Source of the DNA: Hymenobacter terricola
GTDB taxonomy: Bacteria > Bacteroidota > Bacteroidia > Cytophagales > Hymenobacteraceae
NCBI RefSeq assembly: GCF_017921975.2
Contig: NZ_JAGEMO020000039.1
Location: 1 to 64,000, forward strand
Reading direction: 5' to 3'
DNA length: 64,000 nt
Below, in pieces: positions 17,683 to 26,801 of this stretch (position 1 is its first letter; each line of letters starts with the position of its first letter). The notes under the pieces are model-generated. The model did not search any database, was not told where the DNA came from, and was given only the letters and a program-made list of their open reading frames with translations. The position numbers were made by a program, and so were the translations under genes.

Positions 17683-18030
17683 ATGAAAACTTCCACCCAA
17701 ACTGCCGAACACTACACCTGGGGCGAACACTGCGACGGCTGGCACCTGCTGAAAAGCGACTCCCTCAGCGTGATTCAGGAGCGGATGCCGCCGGGCACGG
17801 CCGAGCAGCGCCACGTTCATGGCCGGGCGCAGCAGGTATTTTTCATCCTCGCCGGCGAGGCCACGTTTGAAGTGGCGGCAGAAACCGTGCGCGTGGCGGC
17901 GCAGGAGAGCCTGCACATTCGGCCCGGCATCCCGCACCGCATCAGCAACCACGGGCCGGCCGACCTGCACTTCCTCGTGATTTCGGAGCCCAAAGCGCAC
18001 GGCGACCGGGTCAATCTGCCCGGCGAGTAG
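17683..18030 (+). CDS. Cupin-domain protein
   Basis: 115 residues forming one small beta-barrel cupin. Metal ligands are in the first cupin motif, EQRHVHGRAQQVFFILAGE (two His, Gln and Glu), and in the second motif, RPGIPHRISNHG. No signal peptide is present, so it is cytoplasmic. It may be a sugar or aromatic-compound-binding enzyme or sensor; the function is not deducible. Its 3' end overlaps the convergent EcsC gene by 20 bp. Confidence 0.85.
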   Translation: MKTSTQTAEHYTWGEHCDGWHLLKSDSLSVIQERMPPGTAEQRHVHGRAQQVFFILAGEATFEVAAETVRVAAQESLHIRPGIPHRISNHGPADLHFLVISEPKAHGDRVNLPGE

Positions 18031-18781
18031 CCGGCGGCGGCGCTGCTTGGGCGGCGAAATGCCGCATGCGGTAGCAGTTCATGGCCGTGTGGCCGAGCTG
18101 CCCGATGAGCTGGTAGTTGGCCACCGCCCCCGCGGCGGCCCCGATTACGGGCACCAGCTGGGCCATTTTGGCAACGTCGAGGTAGTCGCGGTATTCCTGC
18201 TGGAAGGTGCGCCAGTCGAACTCGGCGGGGTCGAGGGGCAGGTTGAGGCGGTAGGCCTCCCAGTTGGCCAGGCGGTGGTAGGCGTGGCCGCGGGTGTGCG
18301 GGCTGCCAAAGGCGAGCTGGAAAACGTGGAGCAGGTAGAGGCGCTCGGTGTAGTCGTGCACGTCGTGGCCGTAGAGGGCGGCCGTGTCGAAGAGCAGCTT
18401 GAGCTTGAGGCTGAGCAGCAGCGGAAAATCGGCGAGGCCGAGCAGGAAGCCGCCCGCGCCGGTCACGGCCCCTTCGGCGGTGGCCATGGTGCGGTAGTCG
18501 CGGATGCGGGCGCGCACTTCGGCTTCGCGGGTGGCGAAGGGGGCGTTGGTCAGGGGCGCGCCGGTGGTGAGTCTGGATCCAAACAGGACGCCGCGCACCA
18601 GCTGCCGGATGGTGGCGGTGATGGCCTGGTGGGCCCGCTCGGGCAGCAGGGTCTCGGGCAGCAGGGCGCTGACGTGGGCCTGCACCCGGCGCGCAAACCG
18701 GTTCAGCCGCGAGGGCGGCCGCTGCATCTGCTGCTGCCAGGCGTGCAGCTCCGCGTGGGCTTGCTGTTCTTCGGGCGACAT
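18011..18781 (-). CDS. EcsC family protein
   Basis: 256 residues from the ATG at 18781. The longer upstream ORF is rejected because a TAGCTTTG promoter element lies at 18808-18815. The body has the EcsC-type hydrophobic, glycine-rich core (GAVTGAGGFLLGLADFPLLL at about 119-138) and a second one near the end (VPVIGAAAGAVANYQLIG). EcsC proteins are membrane-associated and poorly understood. Convergent with the cupin gene, overlapping it by 20 bp. Confidence 0.8.
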   Translation of the reverse strand: MSPEEQQAHAELHAWQQQMQRPPSRLNRFARRVQAHVSALLPETLLPERAHQAITATIRQLVRGVLFGSRLTTGAPLTNAPFATREAEVRARIRDYRTMATAEGAVTGAGGFLLGLADFPLLLSLKLKLLFDTAALYGHDVHDYTERLYLLHVFQLAFGSPHTRGHAYHRLANWEAYRLNLPLDPAEFDWRTFQQEYRDYLDVAKMAQLVPVIGAAAGAVANYQLIGQLGHTAMNCYRMRHFAAQAAPPPATRRAD

Positions 18782-18807
18782 GGGCGAGCGGGGTGGCGTG
18801 GGATACT

Positions 18808-18815
18808 CAAAGCTA
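18808..18815 (-). promoter_or_regulatory. Promoter -7 element TAGCTTTG of the EcsC gene
   Basis: Exact TAnnTTTG match on the minus strand, 26 nt before the ATG at 18781. Confidence 0.5.
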
Positions 18816-18885
18816 CGCTGCGGCGGTTTCCGGGTGGGGTGGCCGGGCCGGGTGTTGCGGTTGCGGCGCATAAGGCAGTGGCGGC

Positions 18886-18893
18886 TACCTTCG
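18886..18893 (+). promoter_or_regulatory. Promoter-like TACCTTCG before the serine hydrolase
   Basis: A -7-like motif 53 nt before the ATG at 18947, in the intergenic region divergent from EcsC. Confidence 0.35.
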
Positions 18894-18946
18894 TATGCGC
18901 CGTGCCGGCGCACTGGCTTCCATCCGTCCCACTCACCCCCGTGCCC

Positions 18947-20374
18947 ATGAAAAAGTGGCTGTTATTGCTTCTGGTAATTTCGTTGGCCCGCGGGGCCCAG
19001 GCACAGGCGGCCCGCACCCTGCCGCAGCTGCAGGAATACGAGGGCCAGTATGAGTACCTGAACCGGACCACGCTGCGGGTGGCGGCTTCCCCGCGCGAGC
19101 TGCTCCTGTATGCCCTCATCGGCGAGGCCCGCTACAAGCTTTCCGCCATCGGTGCCGACATTTTCCGCAATCCGACCAACGACACCGTGCGTTTTCAGCG
19201 CGATGCCCGGGGCCGCGTGGTGTCGTATTCGGTGCACCACCAAACGTTTCGGCTGCTGAACCGGGACGTGGTTTTTCCCGCCCGGATGTGGGTGCCCCGG
19301 CTGGTTGATGCCGCCCATCCCTTCGCGTATCGCTACACGCCCCCGCCCAAAACCACCGACGGCCTGCCCGTGGGCACCCTCCCGCCGTCGGGCCTCGACC
19401 CGGCGCTGCTGGCGGCTATGACCACGAAAATCGTGGACGGCACCTACCCCAACATCCACAGCGTGTTGATTATTAAGGACGGGCGGCTGGTGTTCGAAGA
19501 ATATTTCTACGAATACAGCCGCGAGAGCCTGCACCCGTTGCGCTCGGCCACCAAAAGCTTTGTTTCGGCGCTCACGGGCATTGCCATCGAGCAGGGAATT
19601 ATCAAAAGCGTGCAGGCGCCCGTCGTGCCGTTCTTCCCCGAATACACCCTCAAAAACAACTCGGCTACGAAGCAGCAAATCACCATTGAGAACCTGCTGA
19701 CCAACCAAAGCGGCCTCGATTGCGACATCGCCAACGAGCATTCCGAGGGCAACGAAACCACCATGGACTACTCCCGCGACTGGGTGAAATTTACCCTCGA
19801 CCTGCCCATGAGCGAGCAGCCCGGCGGCAAGGGCATGTACTGCTCGGGCAATCCCATTACCGTGGGCCGCATCATCGAGAGGCAGGCCCGGATGCCGCTG
19901 GTCGATTTTGCCCGAAAAAACCTGTTTGCCCCGCTGGGAATCACGAAGTTTGATTGGCGCTTCCGGCCCGATTCGACCAGCGCCGAGACGTACTGCCAGC
20001 TGTCGCTGCGGCCCCGCGACATGGCCAAATTCGGCCTGCTCTACCTCAATAATGGCCAGTGGCAGGGCCGGCAAGTGGTGTCGGCGGCCTGGGTCACAAC
20101 GTCGTTAGCCAAGCACTCAGTGGTGCAAAACGTGGGCTACGGCTACCTGTGGTGGCTAAAGTACCTGGACGTGAACGGGACGCGCTACTACGGGGCAATG
20201 GCCCAGGGCAACGGTGGCCAGCGCATTTCGGTGTGGCCGCAGCAAAAGCTGGTTGTCGTGGTGACTGGCGGCAACTACAACCAGCAGTCGCCTTCGGATG
20301 AGCTGATTGGCCGCTATGTTCTGGCGGCTTTCAATCAGGCCCCGGGTTCGGCCGGGAAAAAGCCCGCCCGATAA
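18947..20374 (+). CDS. Secreted serine hydrolase, beta-lactamase class C-like
   Basis: 475 residues from the ATG at 18947, which begins a signal peptide (MKKWLLLLLVISLARGAQAQ). An in-frame ORF starts 900 bp earlier but that part is antisense to EcsC and not real. After an approximately 120-residue N-terminal beta region, the catalytic domain has SATKSF (SxxK) near residue 200 and a YCSGN segment in the YxN position. A GNGGQ loop stands where KTG/HTG is usual. Such proteins are periplasmic esterases, DD-peptidases or lactonases. The altered third motif leaves the substrate open. Confidence 0.88.
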   Translation: MKKWLLLLLVISLARGAQAQAARTLPQLQEYEGQYEYLNRTTLRVAASPRELLLYALIGEARYKLSAIGADIFRNPTNDTVRFQRDARGRVVSYSVHHQTFRLLNRDVVFPARMWVPRLVDAAHPFAYRYTPPPKTTDGLPVGTLPPSGLDPALLAAMTTKIVDGTYPNIHSVLIIKDGRLVFEEYFYEYSRESLHPLRSATKSFVSALTGIAIEQGIIKSVQAPVVPFFPEYTLKNNSATKQQITIENLLTNQSGLDCDIANEHSEGNETTMDYSRDWVKFTLDLPMSEQPGGKGMYCSGNPITVGRIIERQARMPLVDFARKNLFAPLGITKFDWRFRPDSTSAETYCQLSLRPRDMAKFGLLYLNNGQWQGRQVVSAAWVTTSLAKHSVVQNVGYGYLWWLKYLDVNGTRYYGAMAQGNGGQRISVWPQQKLVVVVTGGNYNQQSPSDELIGRYVLAAFNQAPGSAGKKPAR

Positions 20375-20394
20375 ACGCCCGCCCCAGCACTGAG

Positions 20395-20817
20395 CTATAA
20401 CGTAGCTACCTGCGTTTCCCGCGTCTCGCGGGGCTTCTGCACCAGGTAGTAGTACAGCAAAATGCCCAGCCCGATGAGAAAGGGCACCAGCGCCAGGTGC
20501 TTGCCCGTGACGTGGGGCGCCACCTGCGCGGTATCGAACCCAAAAAACTCGCTGCTCATCCAGTACGAGTTGGCCGTAATCCAGAACACGATGGCCAGGT
20601 TGTGGGCCAGCTCCGAGGGATAGGAGCGGGTGCGCCAGGCGATGACGATGGAAATGCCCAGCGTGGGCACCACCATCAGCAGGCCCAGCGGCCGCCACAC
20701 CATGCACCAGGCAATGTCCTTCAGCAGCCAGAACAGGATGTGCGTATTTTCCATCTTCCGGTACGCGGCCGGGATGCTGTACACTTCTTCTTCTACTTGG
20801 GGCGCGGGCGTGGACAT
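20395..20817 (-). CDS. Membrane protein of unknown function
   Basis: 140 residues from the ATG at 20817 (an earlier Met adds 15 unconserved residues). Four hydrophobic segments follow a short soluble N-terminus: ILFWLLKDIAWCMVW, LMVVPTLGISIVIAW, LAIVFWITANSYWM and LVPFLIGLGILLYYYLV. It ends in a charged tail (KPRETRETQV). No family recognised. It lies 20 bp from the convergent serine hydrolase gene. Confidence 0.7.
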   Translation of the reverse strand: MSTPAPQVEEEVYSIPAAYRKMENTHILFWLLKDIAWCMVWRPLGLLMVVPTLGISIVIAWRTRSYPSELAHNLAIVFWITANSYWMSSEFFGFDTAQVAPHVTGKHLALVPFLIGLGILLYYYLVQKPRETRETQVATL

Positions 20818-20940
20818 CGGGATGGGCAAAAGCCCAAAAATAAGCGACTCAATACTTTCCACATAGCCCTTAACGAGGCCAGGCCGCGCCCCAGGGTAGG
20901 AGCGCGGCCTGGGTGGACAGCGGGGGCCAGCTCGCCGGGG

Positions 20941-21972
20941 CTATTTCGTGGTGAGGTTGCCGAGCATGGTTTTCGTGTAGAGCGTTTCGCTCACGGGGGC
21001 CCAGGCTCCGTCGCCTTTGCGCTCCTCGGAGAGCACGCGCAGGTTGTGGTCGTCGGTTTTGGTCCAGGTTTGGCGGCGCTGGGCCGTAATGCCCATCAGG
21101 GCCGTTTCGCCCTGCAGCACCAGCTGGTCGTTTTGCCAGTCAGGGCCTTTTAGCAGGCTCCAGCTCGTGCCCACTTCGTCGGTGTTGAGGGCGGCATGCA
21201 CCCACTGCCGGCTGTGGGGCTCGAAAGCCAGGAAGGGCTCAAACTTGCCGTCGCCCCGCGGGTCAATCTGGAGCATGGTTGGGTTTTGGGCGTCGAAGCG
21301 CAGGCCCGTGGTGCGGGGCGGAAACACAATCTCCGGCTCGGTGGGCGTGGCGAAAAGCTTCTGATTGGCCGTCCAGGTGCCTTCCAGCCAGCGGGCGGTG
21401 GCGGTTTCTGCCGCTGTGGCGGCCAGCATGTAGGCGGTGGGGTCGAGCCGGAGCATTTCCTCGCGCTGTTCGTAGGCGGTTTTATCGGGGTGGGGCGCTT
21501 GCAGGTAGGCCGCCACGGCATCGGCCCGCTTGCGGTCGTCGGCCTGGCTTTGGGCGTATTGGGCGGGCGTCAGAATGCCGTCGAGCGTCATCACGAAGGT
21601 GCCAGCGGGCGCCTTGGGGTCAAAGTTCGTCACGCTGAGGCGGTAGCGGCCGGTGGTGGGGGCCAGCACCGTCACAAACTCTTTGTAAGCCGTTGAGGTG
21701 GGCGAGTCGAAGGTGGCCAGTTTGGCGCCATCGGGACCATAAGCCGTCACCAGCACATCAACGCCCTTTTGCTCCACCGTCGCCTTCAGCGCTTGCCCGG
21801 CCTTGAGCGCTACCTGATAGTCGAAAGCCTGCCCGCTCTGCAGGGTTTGGGAAATGGATTTTCCGGGCTTGAGAACGGTGGAGCTGCCGGCCGATTTGGT
21901 TTGAGCGTTGCCGACAAGCGACAGGGCAAGCTGCCCGGAGAGCAGCAAAAAAAAGAGGCGCAAGCGAGACAT
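20941..21972 (-). CDS. Secreted protein with PPC-like beta domain
   Basis: 343 residues with a signal peptide (LRLFFLLLSGQLALSLVGNAQ). Residues about 33-130 look like a bacterial pre-peptidase C-terminal (PPC) beta-sandwich: repeated strands with VLVTAYGPDGAKLATFDSP and GRYRLSVTNFDP. The C-terminal part (from about 195) is a beta-rich lipocalin-like region beginning with WLEGTW and carrying several W/F strands. The function is unknown. An A+T-rich stretch with possible promoters (21990-22060) lies upstream. Confidence 0.7.
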   Translation of the reverse strand: MSRLRLFFLLLSGQLALSLVGNAQTKSAGSSTVLKPGKSISQTLQSGQAFDYQVALKAGQALKATVEQKGVDVLVTAYGPDGAKLATFDSPTSTAYKEFVTVLAPTTGRYRLSVTNFDPKAPAGTFVMTLDGILTPAQYAQSQADDRKRADAVAAYLQAPHPDKTAYEQREEMLRLDPTAYMLAATAAETATARWLEGTWTANQKLFATPTEPEIVFPPRTTGLRFDAQNPTMLQIDPRGDGKFEPFLAFEPHSRQWVHAALNTDEVGTSWSLLKGPDWQNDQLVLQGETALMGITAQRRQTWTKTDDHNLRVLSEERKGDGAWAPVSETLYTKTMLGNLTTK

Positions 21973-22103
21973 GGCTAAAAATGTTAAGGGTGAATTGTTA
22001 TACTAAATATAATAATTTATATTCAATATAATAATATTTGTTTTCCATGAGGCCAAAGCCCGCTTTCGGCCGCTGCTGTTGCCCTCACCGGAAGCAGCTG
22101 GGC

Positions 22104-22865
22104 CTACTGCCCCGGCTCCAAAATGCCCAGCGCCTGCAATTGCGGGGCATATTTCTGGTAAATCACCCGCAAATCGGCGTTGTGCTTATCCGCGTCCACC
22201 CCAATGCTCACGTTGTGGGCGTGGAAGCGGTGCAGGTGGCTGACGTGCGGGCACACCACCGGCAGCTGCCCGGCCAACAGGAAGCGCACGTACAGGTCCA
22301 GGTCTTCGGCCATTTCTAACTCCCCATCGTAGCCGCCCACTTCATCGAAGAAGGCGCGGCGGTAGCACACATTGCCCTGAATGAAATGCTCGGCCCGAAA
22401 AATGGCGCGGAGCATCTCGGTGGGCGTTGCAAACGGCCAGGCGTAGTAGTCTTCGCCGGGCAGATACTGGCCATGCTCGTTCACCCGCAGGAAATCGGCC
22501 ACGAACCACGGCCGGCCGGGATTGGCGCCAATCTGGGCCGCGTAGTGATGCAGCGTGCGCTGGAGCAGGATATCGTCGTCGTCCAGCGGCACAATCCAGG
22601 CATTGGGCGCGGCCTCCCGGATGAGCTGGTTGCGGGCCAGCCCGGCCAGCTGGCGGCCGGGCGAGTGCCAGTGGCGCAGCGGAGGGCCGGGCTGGGCGGC
22701 GGCTTCGCGCAGGTAGGCAGCCGTGCCATCGCGGGAGCCATTGTCGTACACCAGGTGCTCAAACGAGAAATCGAGCGGGGCATTGATGCTGGCGCGCACG
22801 CTGGCCACGGCCTCGGGCAGCAGTTCCCGGCGCTGGTGCGTGGGGGTGATAACGGTGAAGTACAT
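22104..22865 (-). CDS. Family 2 glycosyltransferase
   Basis: 253 residues from the ATG at 22865. An earlier Met adds 24 residues without GT similarity. FTVITPTHQRRELLPEAV begins the GT-A fold, NGSRDGT follows strand 2, and PLDDDDILL is the metal-binding DxD region. An EDLDLYVR segment supplies the acidic catalytic-base position. It transfers a sugar from a nucleotide donor, probably for surface polysaccharide. There are no transmembrane helices. It stands alone, with no polysaccharide cluster around it. Confidence 0.9.
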   Translation of the reverse strand: MYFTVITPTHQRRELLPEAVASVRASINAPLDFSFEHLVYDNGSRDGTAAYLREAAAQPGPPLRHWHSPGRQLAGLARNQLIREAAPNAWIVPLDDDDILLQRTLHHYAAQIGANPGRPWFVADFLRVNEHGQYLPGEDYYAWPFATPTEMLRAIFRAEHFIQGNVCYRRAFFDEVGGYDGELEMAEDLDLYVRFLLAGQLPVVCPHVSHLHRFHAHNVSIGVDADKHNADLRVIYQKYAPQLQALGILEPGQ

Positions 22866-22983
22866 AGCCTTCTTTTCGGCCTTAAAGCCGGAAAAGTTGC
22901 TTGCTGATTTGCTCAAAGTGGGCCGTAGTGCCGCCAAGAGGCCTGTTTCAAGCCACTTACCTGGTGCTGATTTTGCTTTTCAG

Positions 22984-23136
22984 TCAGTTGTTCAGCTCGC
23001 CTCCGTCGACCACGGCGCGCAGGTTTTCCATCGCCTTGTTCTTGTCACTGCCGCCCAGCTCATACACTTTGAGCATGGATTTCACGCCTTCCGCCGCGGC
23101 TGCTTCCGCTCGCAGGCCATTACTTTGCCGGCGCAT
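22984..23136 (-). pseudogene. Possible remnant of a small gene
   Basis: A 50-codon minus-strand ORF whose last 40 residues (EGVKSMLKVYELGG then SDKNKAMENLRAVVDGG) look like a natural amphipathic, charged C-terminus rather than an antisense shadow. Its possible ATG (23134-23136) overlaps the ATG of the oppositely oriented ATP-pyrophosphatase by two bases. It may be the 3' remainder of a truncated gene or a small intact gene. No family recognised. Confidence 0.25.
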
Positions 23137-23872
23137 GAAACAACCAGCAATTTTCAATTGGAGCGGCGGCAAAGACTCGGCTCTGGCCCTGTACAAGGTG
23201 CTGCAAAGCGGCCAATACGACGTGCAAACGCTGCTGACCACCGTGAGCGAGCCCTACCAGCGCATTTCCATGCACGGCGTGCGCACGGCCCTGCTCGACC
23301 AGCAGGCCGCCAGCCTCGGGCTGCCCTGCCGCAAGCTGTTCCTCCCCGAAATGCCTTCCATGGAAGCCTACGAGCAGCTGATGGCCAGCACCATGCGGGA
23401 GCTGAAAAGCGCCGGGGCCACGGCTTCCATCTTTGGCGATATTTTCCTGGCAGACCTGCGCCAGTACCGCGAAAACAAGCTGGCCGAACTGGAGTTGCAG
23501 GCCGTTTTCCCGCTCTGGGGCGTGCCCACGGCGACTCTCATTCGGGAGTTCATCGGCCTGGGATTCAAAACCATCACCACCTGCGTCAACGAAAAATACC
23601 TGGACCGCAGCTTTGTGGGCCGGGTGGTTGACGAGGAATTCCTGCACGACCTGCCCGCCACCGTGGACCCCTGCGGCGAAAACGGCGAGTTTCACACCTT
23701 CGTGTTCGACGGCCCGCTGTTCAGCCAGCCCATTCCATTTGAAAAAGGTGAAATCGTGTACCGCAAATACACCGCGCCCGCGCCCAAATCCGACGATTCC
23801 GGCTACGAATGCGGGGACCAAACCGACCCCAGTCCGTTCGATACTGGGTTCTGGTACTGTGATTTAGTATAG
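23135..23872 (+). CDS. Adenine-nucleotide alpha-hydrolase (diphthine-ammonia-ligase-like ATP-pyrophosphatase)
   Basis: 245 residues from the ATG at 23135, the start just before IFNWSGGKDSALAL. SGGKDS is the PP-loop that binds ATP pyrophosphate. Later conserved features include FGDIFLADLRQYRE and GENGEFHTFVFDGPLF, both diagnostic of the MJ0570/Dph6-like family. Bacterial members probably amidate or adenylate a small substrate, possibly in B12 or purine metabolism; the true substrate is unknown. A motif close to -7 (TTACTTTG) ends about 7 nt before the ATG. Confidence 0.85.
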   Translation: MKQPAIFNWSGGKDSALALYKVLQSGQYDVQTLLTTVSEPYQRISMHGVRTALLDQQAASLGLPCRKLFLPEMPSMEAYEQLMASTMRELKSAGATASIFGDIFLADLRQYRENKLAELELQAVFPLWGVPTATLIREFIGLGFKTITTCVNEKYLDRSFVGRVVDEEFLHDLPATVDPCGENGEFHTFVFDGPLFSQPIPFEKGEIVYRKYTAPAPKSDDSGYECGDQTDPSPFDTGFWYCDLV

Positions 23873-24039
23873 CCAAAGGCCCGGCTTAATCGGGGTGGGC
23901 GGCAGCGGAGGGCCGCTTGGAAATGCGCTGCCTACCCAATCCATGGCCCGGCAGCCGGGCAAAACCACGCGCCGGCCGGGGGCCGTGGTCCAGGATTTCT
24001 GCCGTACTTGGCGGCCTAAACTCAACCGTTTTGCTTGCC

Positions 24040-24453
24040 ATGAACCCCCAACCGCAACCGTCCAATGCTTTTATCGCCGCATCCTGGGTGGCGCTTCTGG
24101 CCGGCCTGGCCGCCTTCAACATTGGCCTGTGGAACGCGCAGATGCCGCTCAACGAAAAGGGCTACTACTTTACGGTGCTGATGTACGGCTTGTTCTCGGC
24201 CATTTCCCTGCAAAAGAGCGTGCGCGACCGCCTGGAGGGCATTCCCGTTACCAATATCTACTACGGCCTGAGCTGGTTTTCCACCATCCTGTGCCTGCTG
24301 CTGCTCACCGTGGGGCTGTGGAACGCCGCGCTGCTGCTGAGCGAAAAAGGCTTCTACGCCATGTCGTTTTTGCTGAGCTTATTCGCGGCCATCGCGGTGC
24401 AGAAAAACACGCGCGACACGCAGCGGGCCGGCTCGGCGCACAGCGACCAGTAG
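24040..24453 (+). CDS. YiaA/YiaB-type inner membrane protein
   Basis: 137 residues from the ATG at 24040. Two homologous halves are visible. Each has helix, [21 protein letters not shown], then a second helix and an LQKSVRD / VQKNTRD end, the signature of the YiaA/YiaB two-helix repeat. Four membrane helices in total; function unknown. It lies 19 bp before the next gene and is probably co-transcribed with it. Confidence 0.85.
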   Translation: MNPQPQPSNAFIAASWVALLAGLAAFNIGLWNAQMPLNEKGYYFTVLMYGLFSAISLQKSVRDRLEGIPVTNIYYGLSWFSTILCLLLLTVGLWNAALLLSEKGFYAMSFLLSLFAAIAVQKNTRDTQRAGSAHSDQ

Positions 24454-24472
24454 CGGTTTAATTCGTTTGATT

Positions 24473-25162
24473 ATGCACCCAGTCGTCCAGCAAACCGCCC
24501 GCATCGCCGGTTACGGGTTGATTTCCCTCGTCGGCATTATCATCCTGTACGTGGCGGCGGCGTTCGTGCTCTCGCGCATTCCGGTGGCCAGGGAGCGGCC
24601 CGATGCCGCGCTCACCGTGCCCGTGTTCCTGCACACCAATGGCGTGCACACCGACATCGTGCTGCCCATCAAAACCAGCCAGATGGACTGGAGCCAGCAG
24701 TTGCCCTTCGCCAACATCCCGTCGCAGGACACTACCATGCGCTACATCGCCTTCGGCTGGGGCGATAAGGGCTTTTACCTCGACACGCCCACCTGGGCCG
24801 ACCTCAAGTTTCGCACCGCCTTCGTGGCGGCGTTCTGGCTGGGCTCGGCGGCCATGCACGCCACCTATTTCCACCGCCTGGAGGCTGGTTCCCAAACCAT
24901 TCCGCTCCACCTCAGCCCGGCCGAATACGCCCGGCTCATCGCCTACATCCAGCAAAGCTTCGCGCTCGATGCCGCCGGCCGCGTCCAGCACATTGCCGGC
25001 CACAGCTATGGCCCCGACGACGCCTTTTACGAAGCCCACCGCGTGTACAGCTTCCTCTACACCTGCAACACCTGGACCAACAATGCCCTGAAAGCCTGCG
25101 GCCAGAAAGCCTGCCTCTGGACGCCCTCCGACAAAGGGATTTTCCACGTCTACGGCCGCTGA
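24473..25162 (+). CDS. DUF2459 / TIGR02117 family protein
   Basis: 229 residues from the ATG at 24473 (a TTG two codons earlier is less likely). One N-terminal membrane segment (GLISLVGIIILYVAAAFVL) is followed by a soluble domain. Family landmarks are VFLHTNGVHTDIVLPI, FGWGDKGFYLDTPTW and the C-terminal YTCNTWTNNALKACG with two Cys residues. Members are uncharacterised and have been loosely linked to urease accessory genes elsewhere, but no urease gene is here. An inverted repeat begins 4 nt after the stop. Confidence 0.85.
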   Translation: MHPVVQQTARIAGYGLISLVGIIILYVAAAFVLSRIPVARERPDAALTVPVFLHTNGVHTDIVLPIKTSQMDWSQQLPFANIPSQDTTMRYIAFGWGDKGFYLDTPTWADLKFRTAFVAAFWLGSAAMHATYFHRLEAGSQTIPLHLSPAEYARLIAYIQQSFALDAAGRVQHIAGHSYGPDDAFYEAHRVYSFLYTCNTWTNNALKACGQKACLWTPSDKGIFHVYGR

Positions 25163-25165
25163 AGC

Positions 25166-25269
25166 AGAGACGCAATAGGTTGCGTCTCGTCGTTGCTGAT
25201 GTTGTTATAACTGTGCGGTGCGACGTGGTTCCGGTCGTTCAACGACGAGACGTAACCTATTGCGTCTCT
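25166..25269. repeat. Inverted repeat, agagacgcaa family, copy 1
   Basis: 30-bp arms at 25166-25195 and 25240-25269 differ at one G-U position around a 44-nt loop. It is placed between convergent genes. A related copy is at 37783-37870. Confidence 0.9.
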
Positions 25270-25355
25270 ACCTCCAAAAGCCCGAACACAAACCGGCCCC
25301 GCTGGCAACGAAGCCAGCGGGGCCAAAAGGAATACAGCAAACCGGCCGGCGCGGC

Positions 25356-25604
25356 CTAATTCAACCACACGTCCGCCACTTGCTCGAAGCGGTGGGCGGC
25401 GAAGGCACCATACGGGCGTTCGGCATAAAAACCAAGCACATGGACCTGAGGCTGGCCGGTACGCACGTGGGGCAGCACGCGCACGGCGTACACCCGGCCG
25501 GCCTGGGGCCAGTCGCCAACGTAGTCGGCTGGGCGTTGCGCATCGTTCACACAACGGGCAAATTGCTGCAGGGGCAGCGGCGTGGGGAGCTTTACGTTTG
25601 ACAT
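25356..25604 (-). CDS. Small protein of unknown function
   Basis: 82 residues from the second Met (25604), which reads MSNVKLPTPLPLQQFAR. A third of the sequence is hydrophobic but there is no membrane segment. It contains RVLPHVRTGQPQVHVLGFYAERP, suggestive of a short beta-hairpin domain. No family recognised. It stands alone between an inverted repeat and the umuD promoter region. Confidence 0.5.
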   Translation of the reverse strand: MSNVKLPTPLPLQQFARCVNDAQRPADYVGDWPQAGRVYAVRVLPHVRTGQPQVHVLGFYAERPYGAFAAHRFEQVADVWLN

Positions 25605-25835
25605 ACCCAAAGATAAGGATTTTATGTAAACTAAAAAAGTTGGAAAAAATATTTTTTAGGCTTTTTCAGAGAGAATATAACCTAAAATATTGAATCAACA
25701 TGATTTTCCCATGAAGCAGCCTGATGTACGACTGGGCGTTATTTTCGGATTTGGAGTAGTGCAGAAAACAATTTACTAAATTAGTTAGCAAATAGCATCT
25801 CCTAAGCGCATTTACATAGACGCTGGGGCAGTCGT

Positions 25836-26294
25836 ATGCTTGCACACTTTCACGATTTTATTTCGGCCTCTTTGGTAGACACTCGGGAATTGCCGTTGTT
25901 CGGTTGCCCGGTGCCGGCGGGTTTTCCTTCGCCGGCCGACGACGACCTCGACGCCCCGTTCGACCTCACGCGTCACCTGTTTCGCAACCCGGCGTCCACG
26001 TTTCTGGCCCGCGTCAGCGGCGATTCGATGACCGGAGCCGGCATTCACCCCGGCGACCTCGTGGCCGTGGACCGGGCCCTGCGCGCCCGGCACGGCAGCA
26101 TCGTGGTGGCCGTGGTGGAGGGCGAGCACACCATCAAGCGCCTGCAATTGCGCGCCGGCCAGCCCTGGCTGGTGGCCGAAAATGCCCGCTACCCGCCCCT
26201 GGCCGTGGACCGCGACGCGGGCCTGGCGGTGTGGGGCGTGGTCACGCACGTCATCCATTCGCTGGGCGATTATCGGGTAGTCGGCGTTCGGTAG
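25836..26294 (+). CDS. umuD: UmuD-like S24 autoprotease subunit of DNA polymerase V
   Basis: 152 residues matching UmuD. The Ala28-Gly29 cleavage site (PVPAGFPSP) lies at the expected position, with the S24 dyad Ser64 (SGDSM) and Lys101 (EHTIKRLQL). In other bacteria RecA-stimulated self-cleavage gives UmuD', which joins UmuC to form the translesion polymerase. Here the protein looks intact, but its partner gene downstream is destroyed. A TTTACTAA octamer at 25772-25779 lies 57 nt upstream in an A+T-rich promoter region; no SOS box is proven. Confidence 0.93.
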   Translation: MLAHFHDFISASLVDTRELPLFGCPVPAGFPSPADDDLDAPFDLTRHLFRNPASTFLARVSGDSMTGAGIHPGDLVAVDRALRARHGSIVVAVVEGEHTIKRLQLRAGQPWLVAENARYPPLAVDRDAGLAVWGVVTHVIHSLGDYRVVGVR

Positions 26295-26340
26295 CAGCAA
26301 CTGATAATTCATTGTTGAGCAAAAGTATAATATCTGATTT

Positions 26341-26796
26341 TTGACTGTGTCCGAAAACGCTGAATGCCGGGTATGCATCTGGGTCTTTAGCGGCGAGGCG
26401 GTCAAACAGGACGGCAGCATGATTCGCCCCCACCTGTTTGCCCTGTCGGACGTGAAAATCCGACGGCACATCTCCCTCAAAGAGGAAGCCAACCCGTTTG
26501 ACGTCTGATGGGAACTGTATTTCGAGCAACGGCTGACCCAGCAAATGCAGCAGACCTTTCGGGGTCGGCGGCAACTGGCGTATCTCTGGCAGCAGCAAGG
26601 CGGGCGCTGTCCCGTCTGCGCCGAGCTTATCACGGAGCAAACGGGCTGGCACAACCACCACCTGCGGCCCCGGGTGCTCGGCGGCAAAGACACGTCGGAA
26701 AACCGGGTACTGTTGCACCCCGATTGCCACCGAAAGGTGCATAGTCAAGGGATTCAGGTAGAGAAACCGCGTCCGGCGAAGGCCGGGTATTGGTGA
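26341..26796 (+). pseudogene. Fragment of group II intron protein (RT C-terminus plus HNH)
   Basis: The frame reads KIRRHISLKEEANPFD, an RT/maturase-HNH linker, then a TGA at about 26506. It continues in the same frame as WELYFEQRLTQQMQQ and a complete HNH module: CPVC, HNHHLRPRVLGGKD, NRVLLHPDCH. The stop codon and the missing RT make it non-functional. The HNH differs from that of the neighbouring intron, so the two introns are from different lineages. Confidence 0.8.
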
Positions 26797-26801
26797 GGCG
26801 T

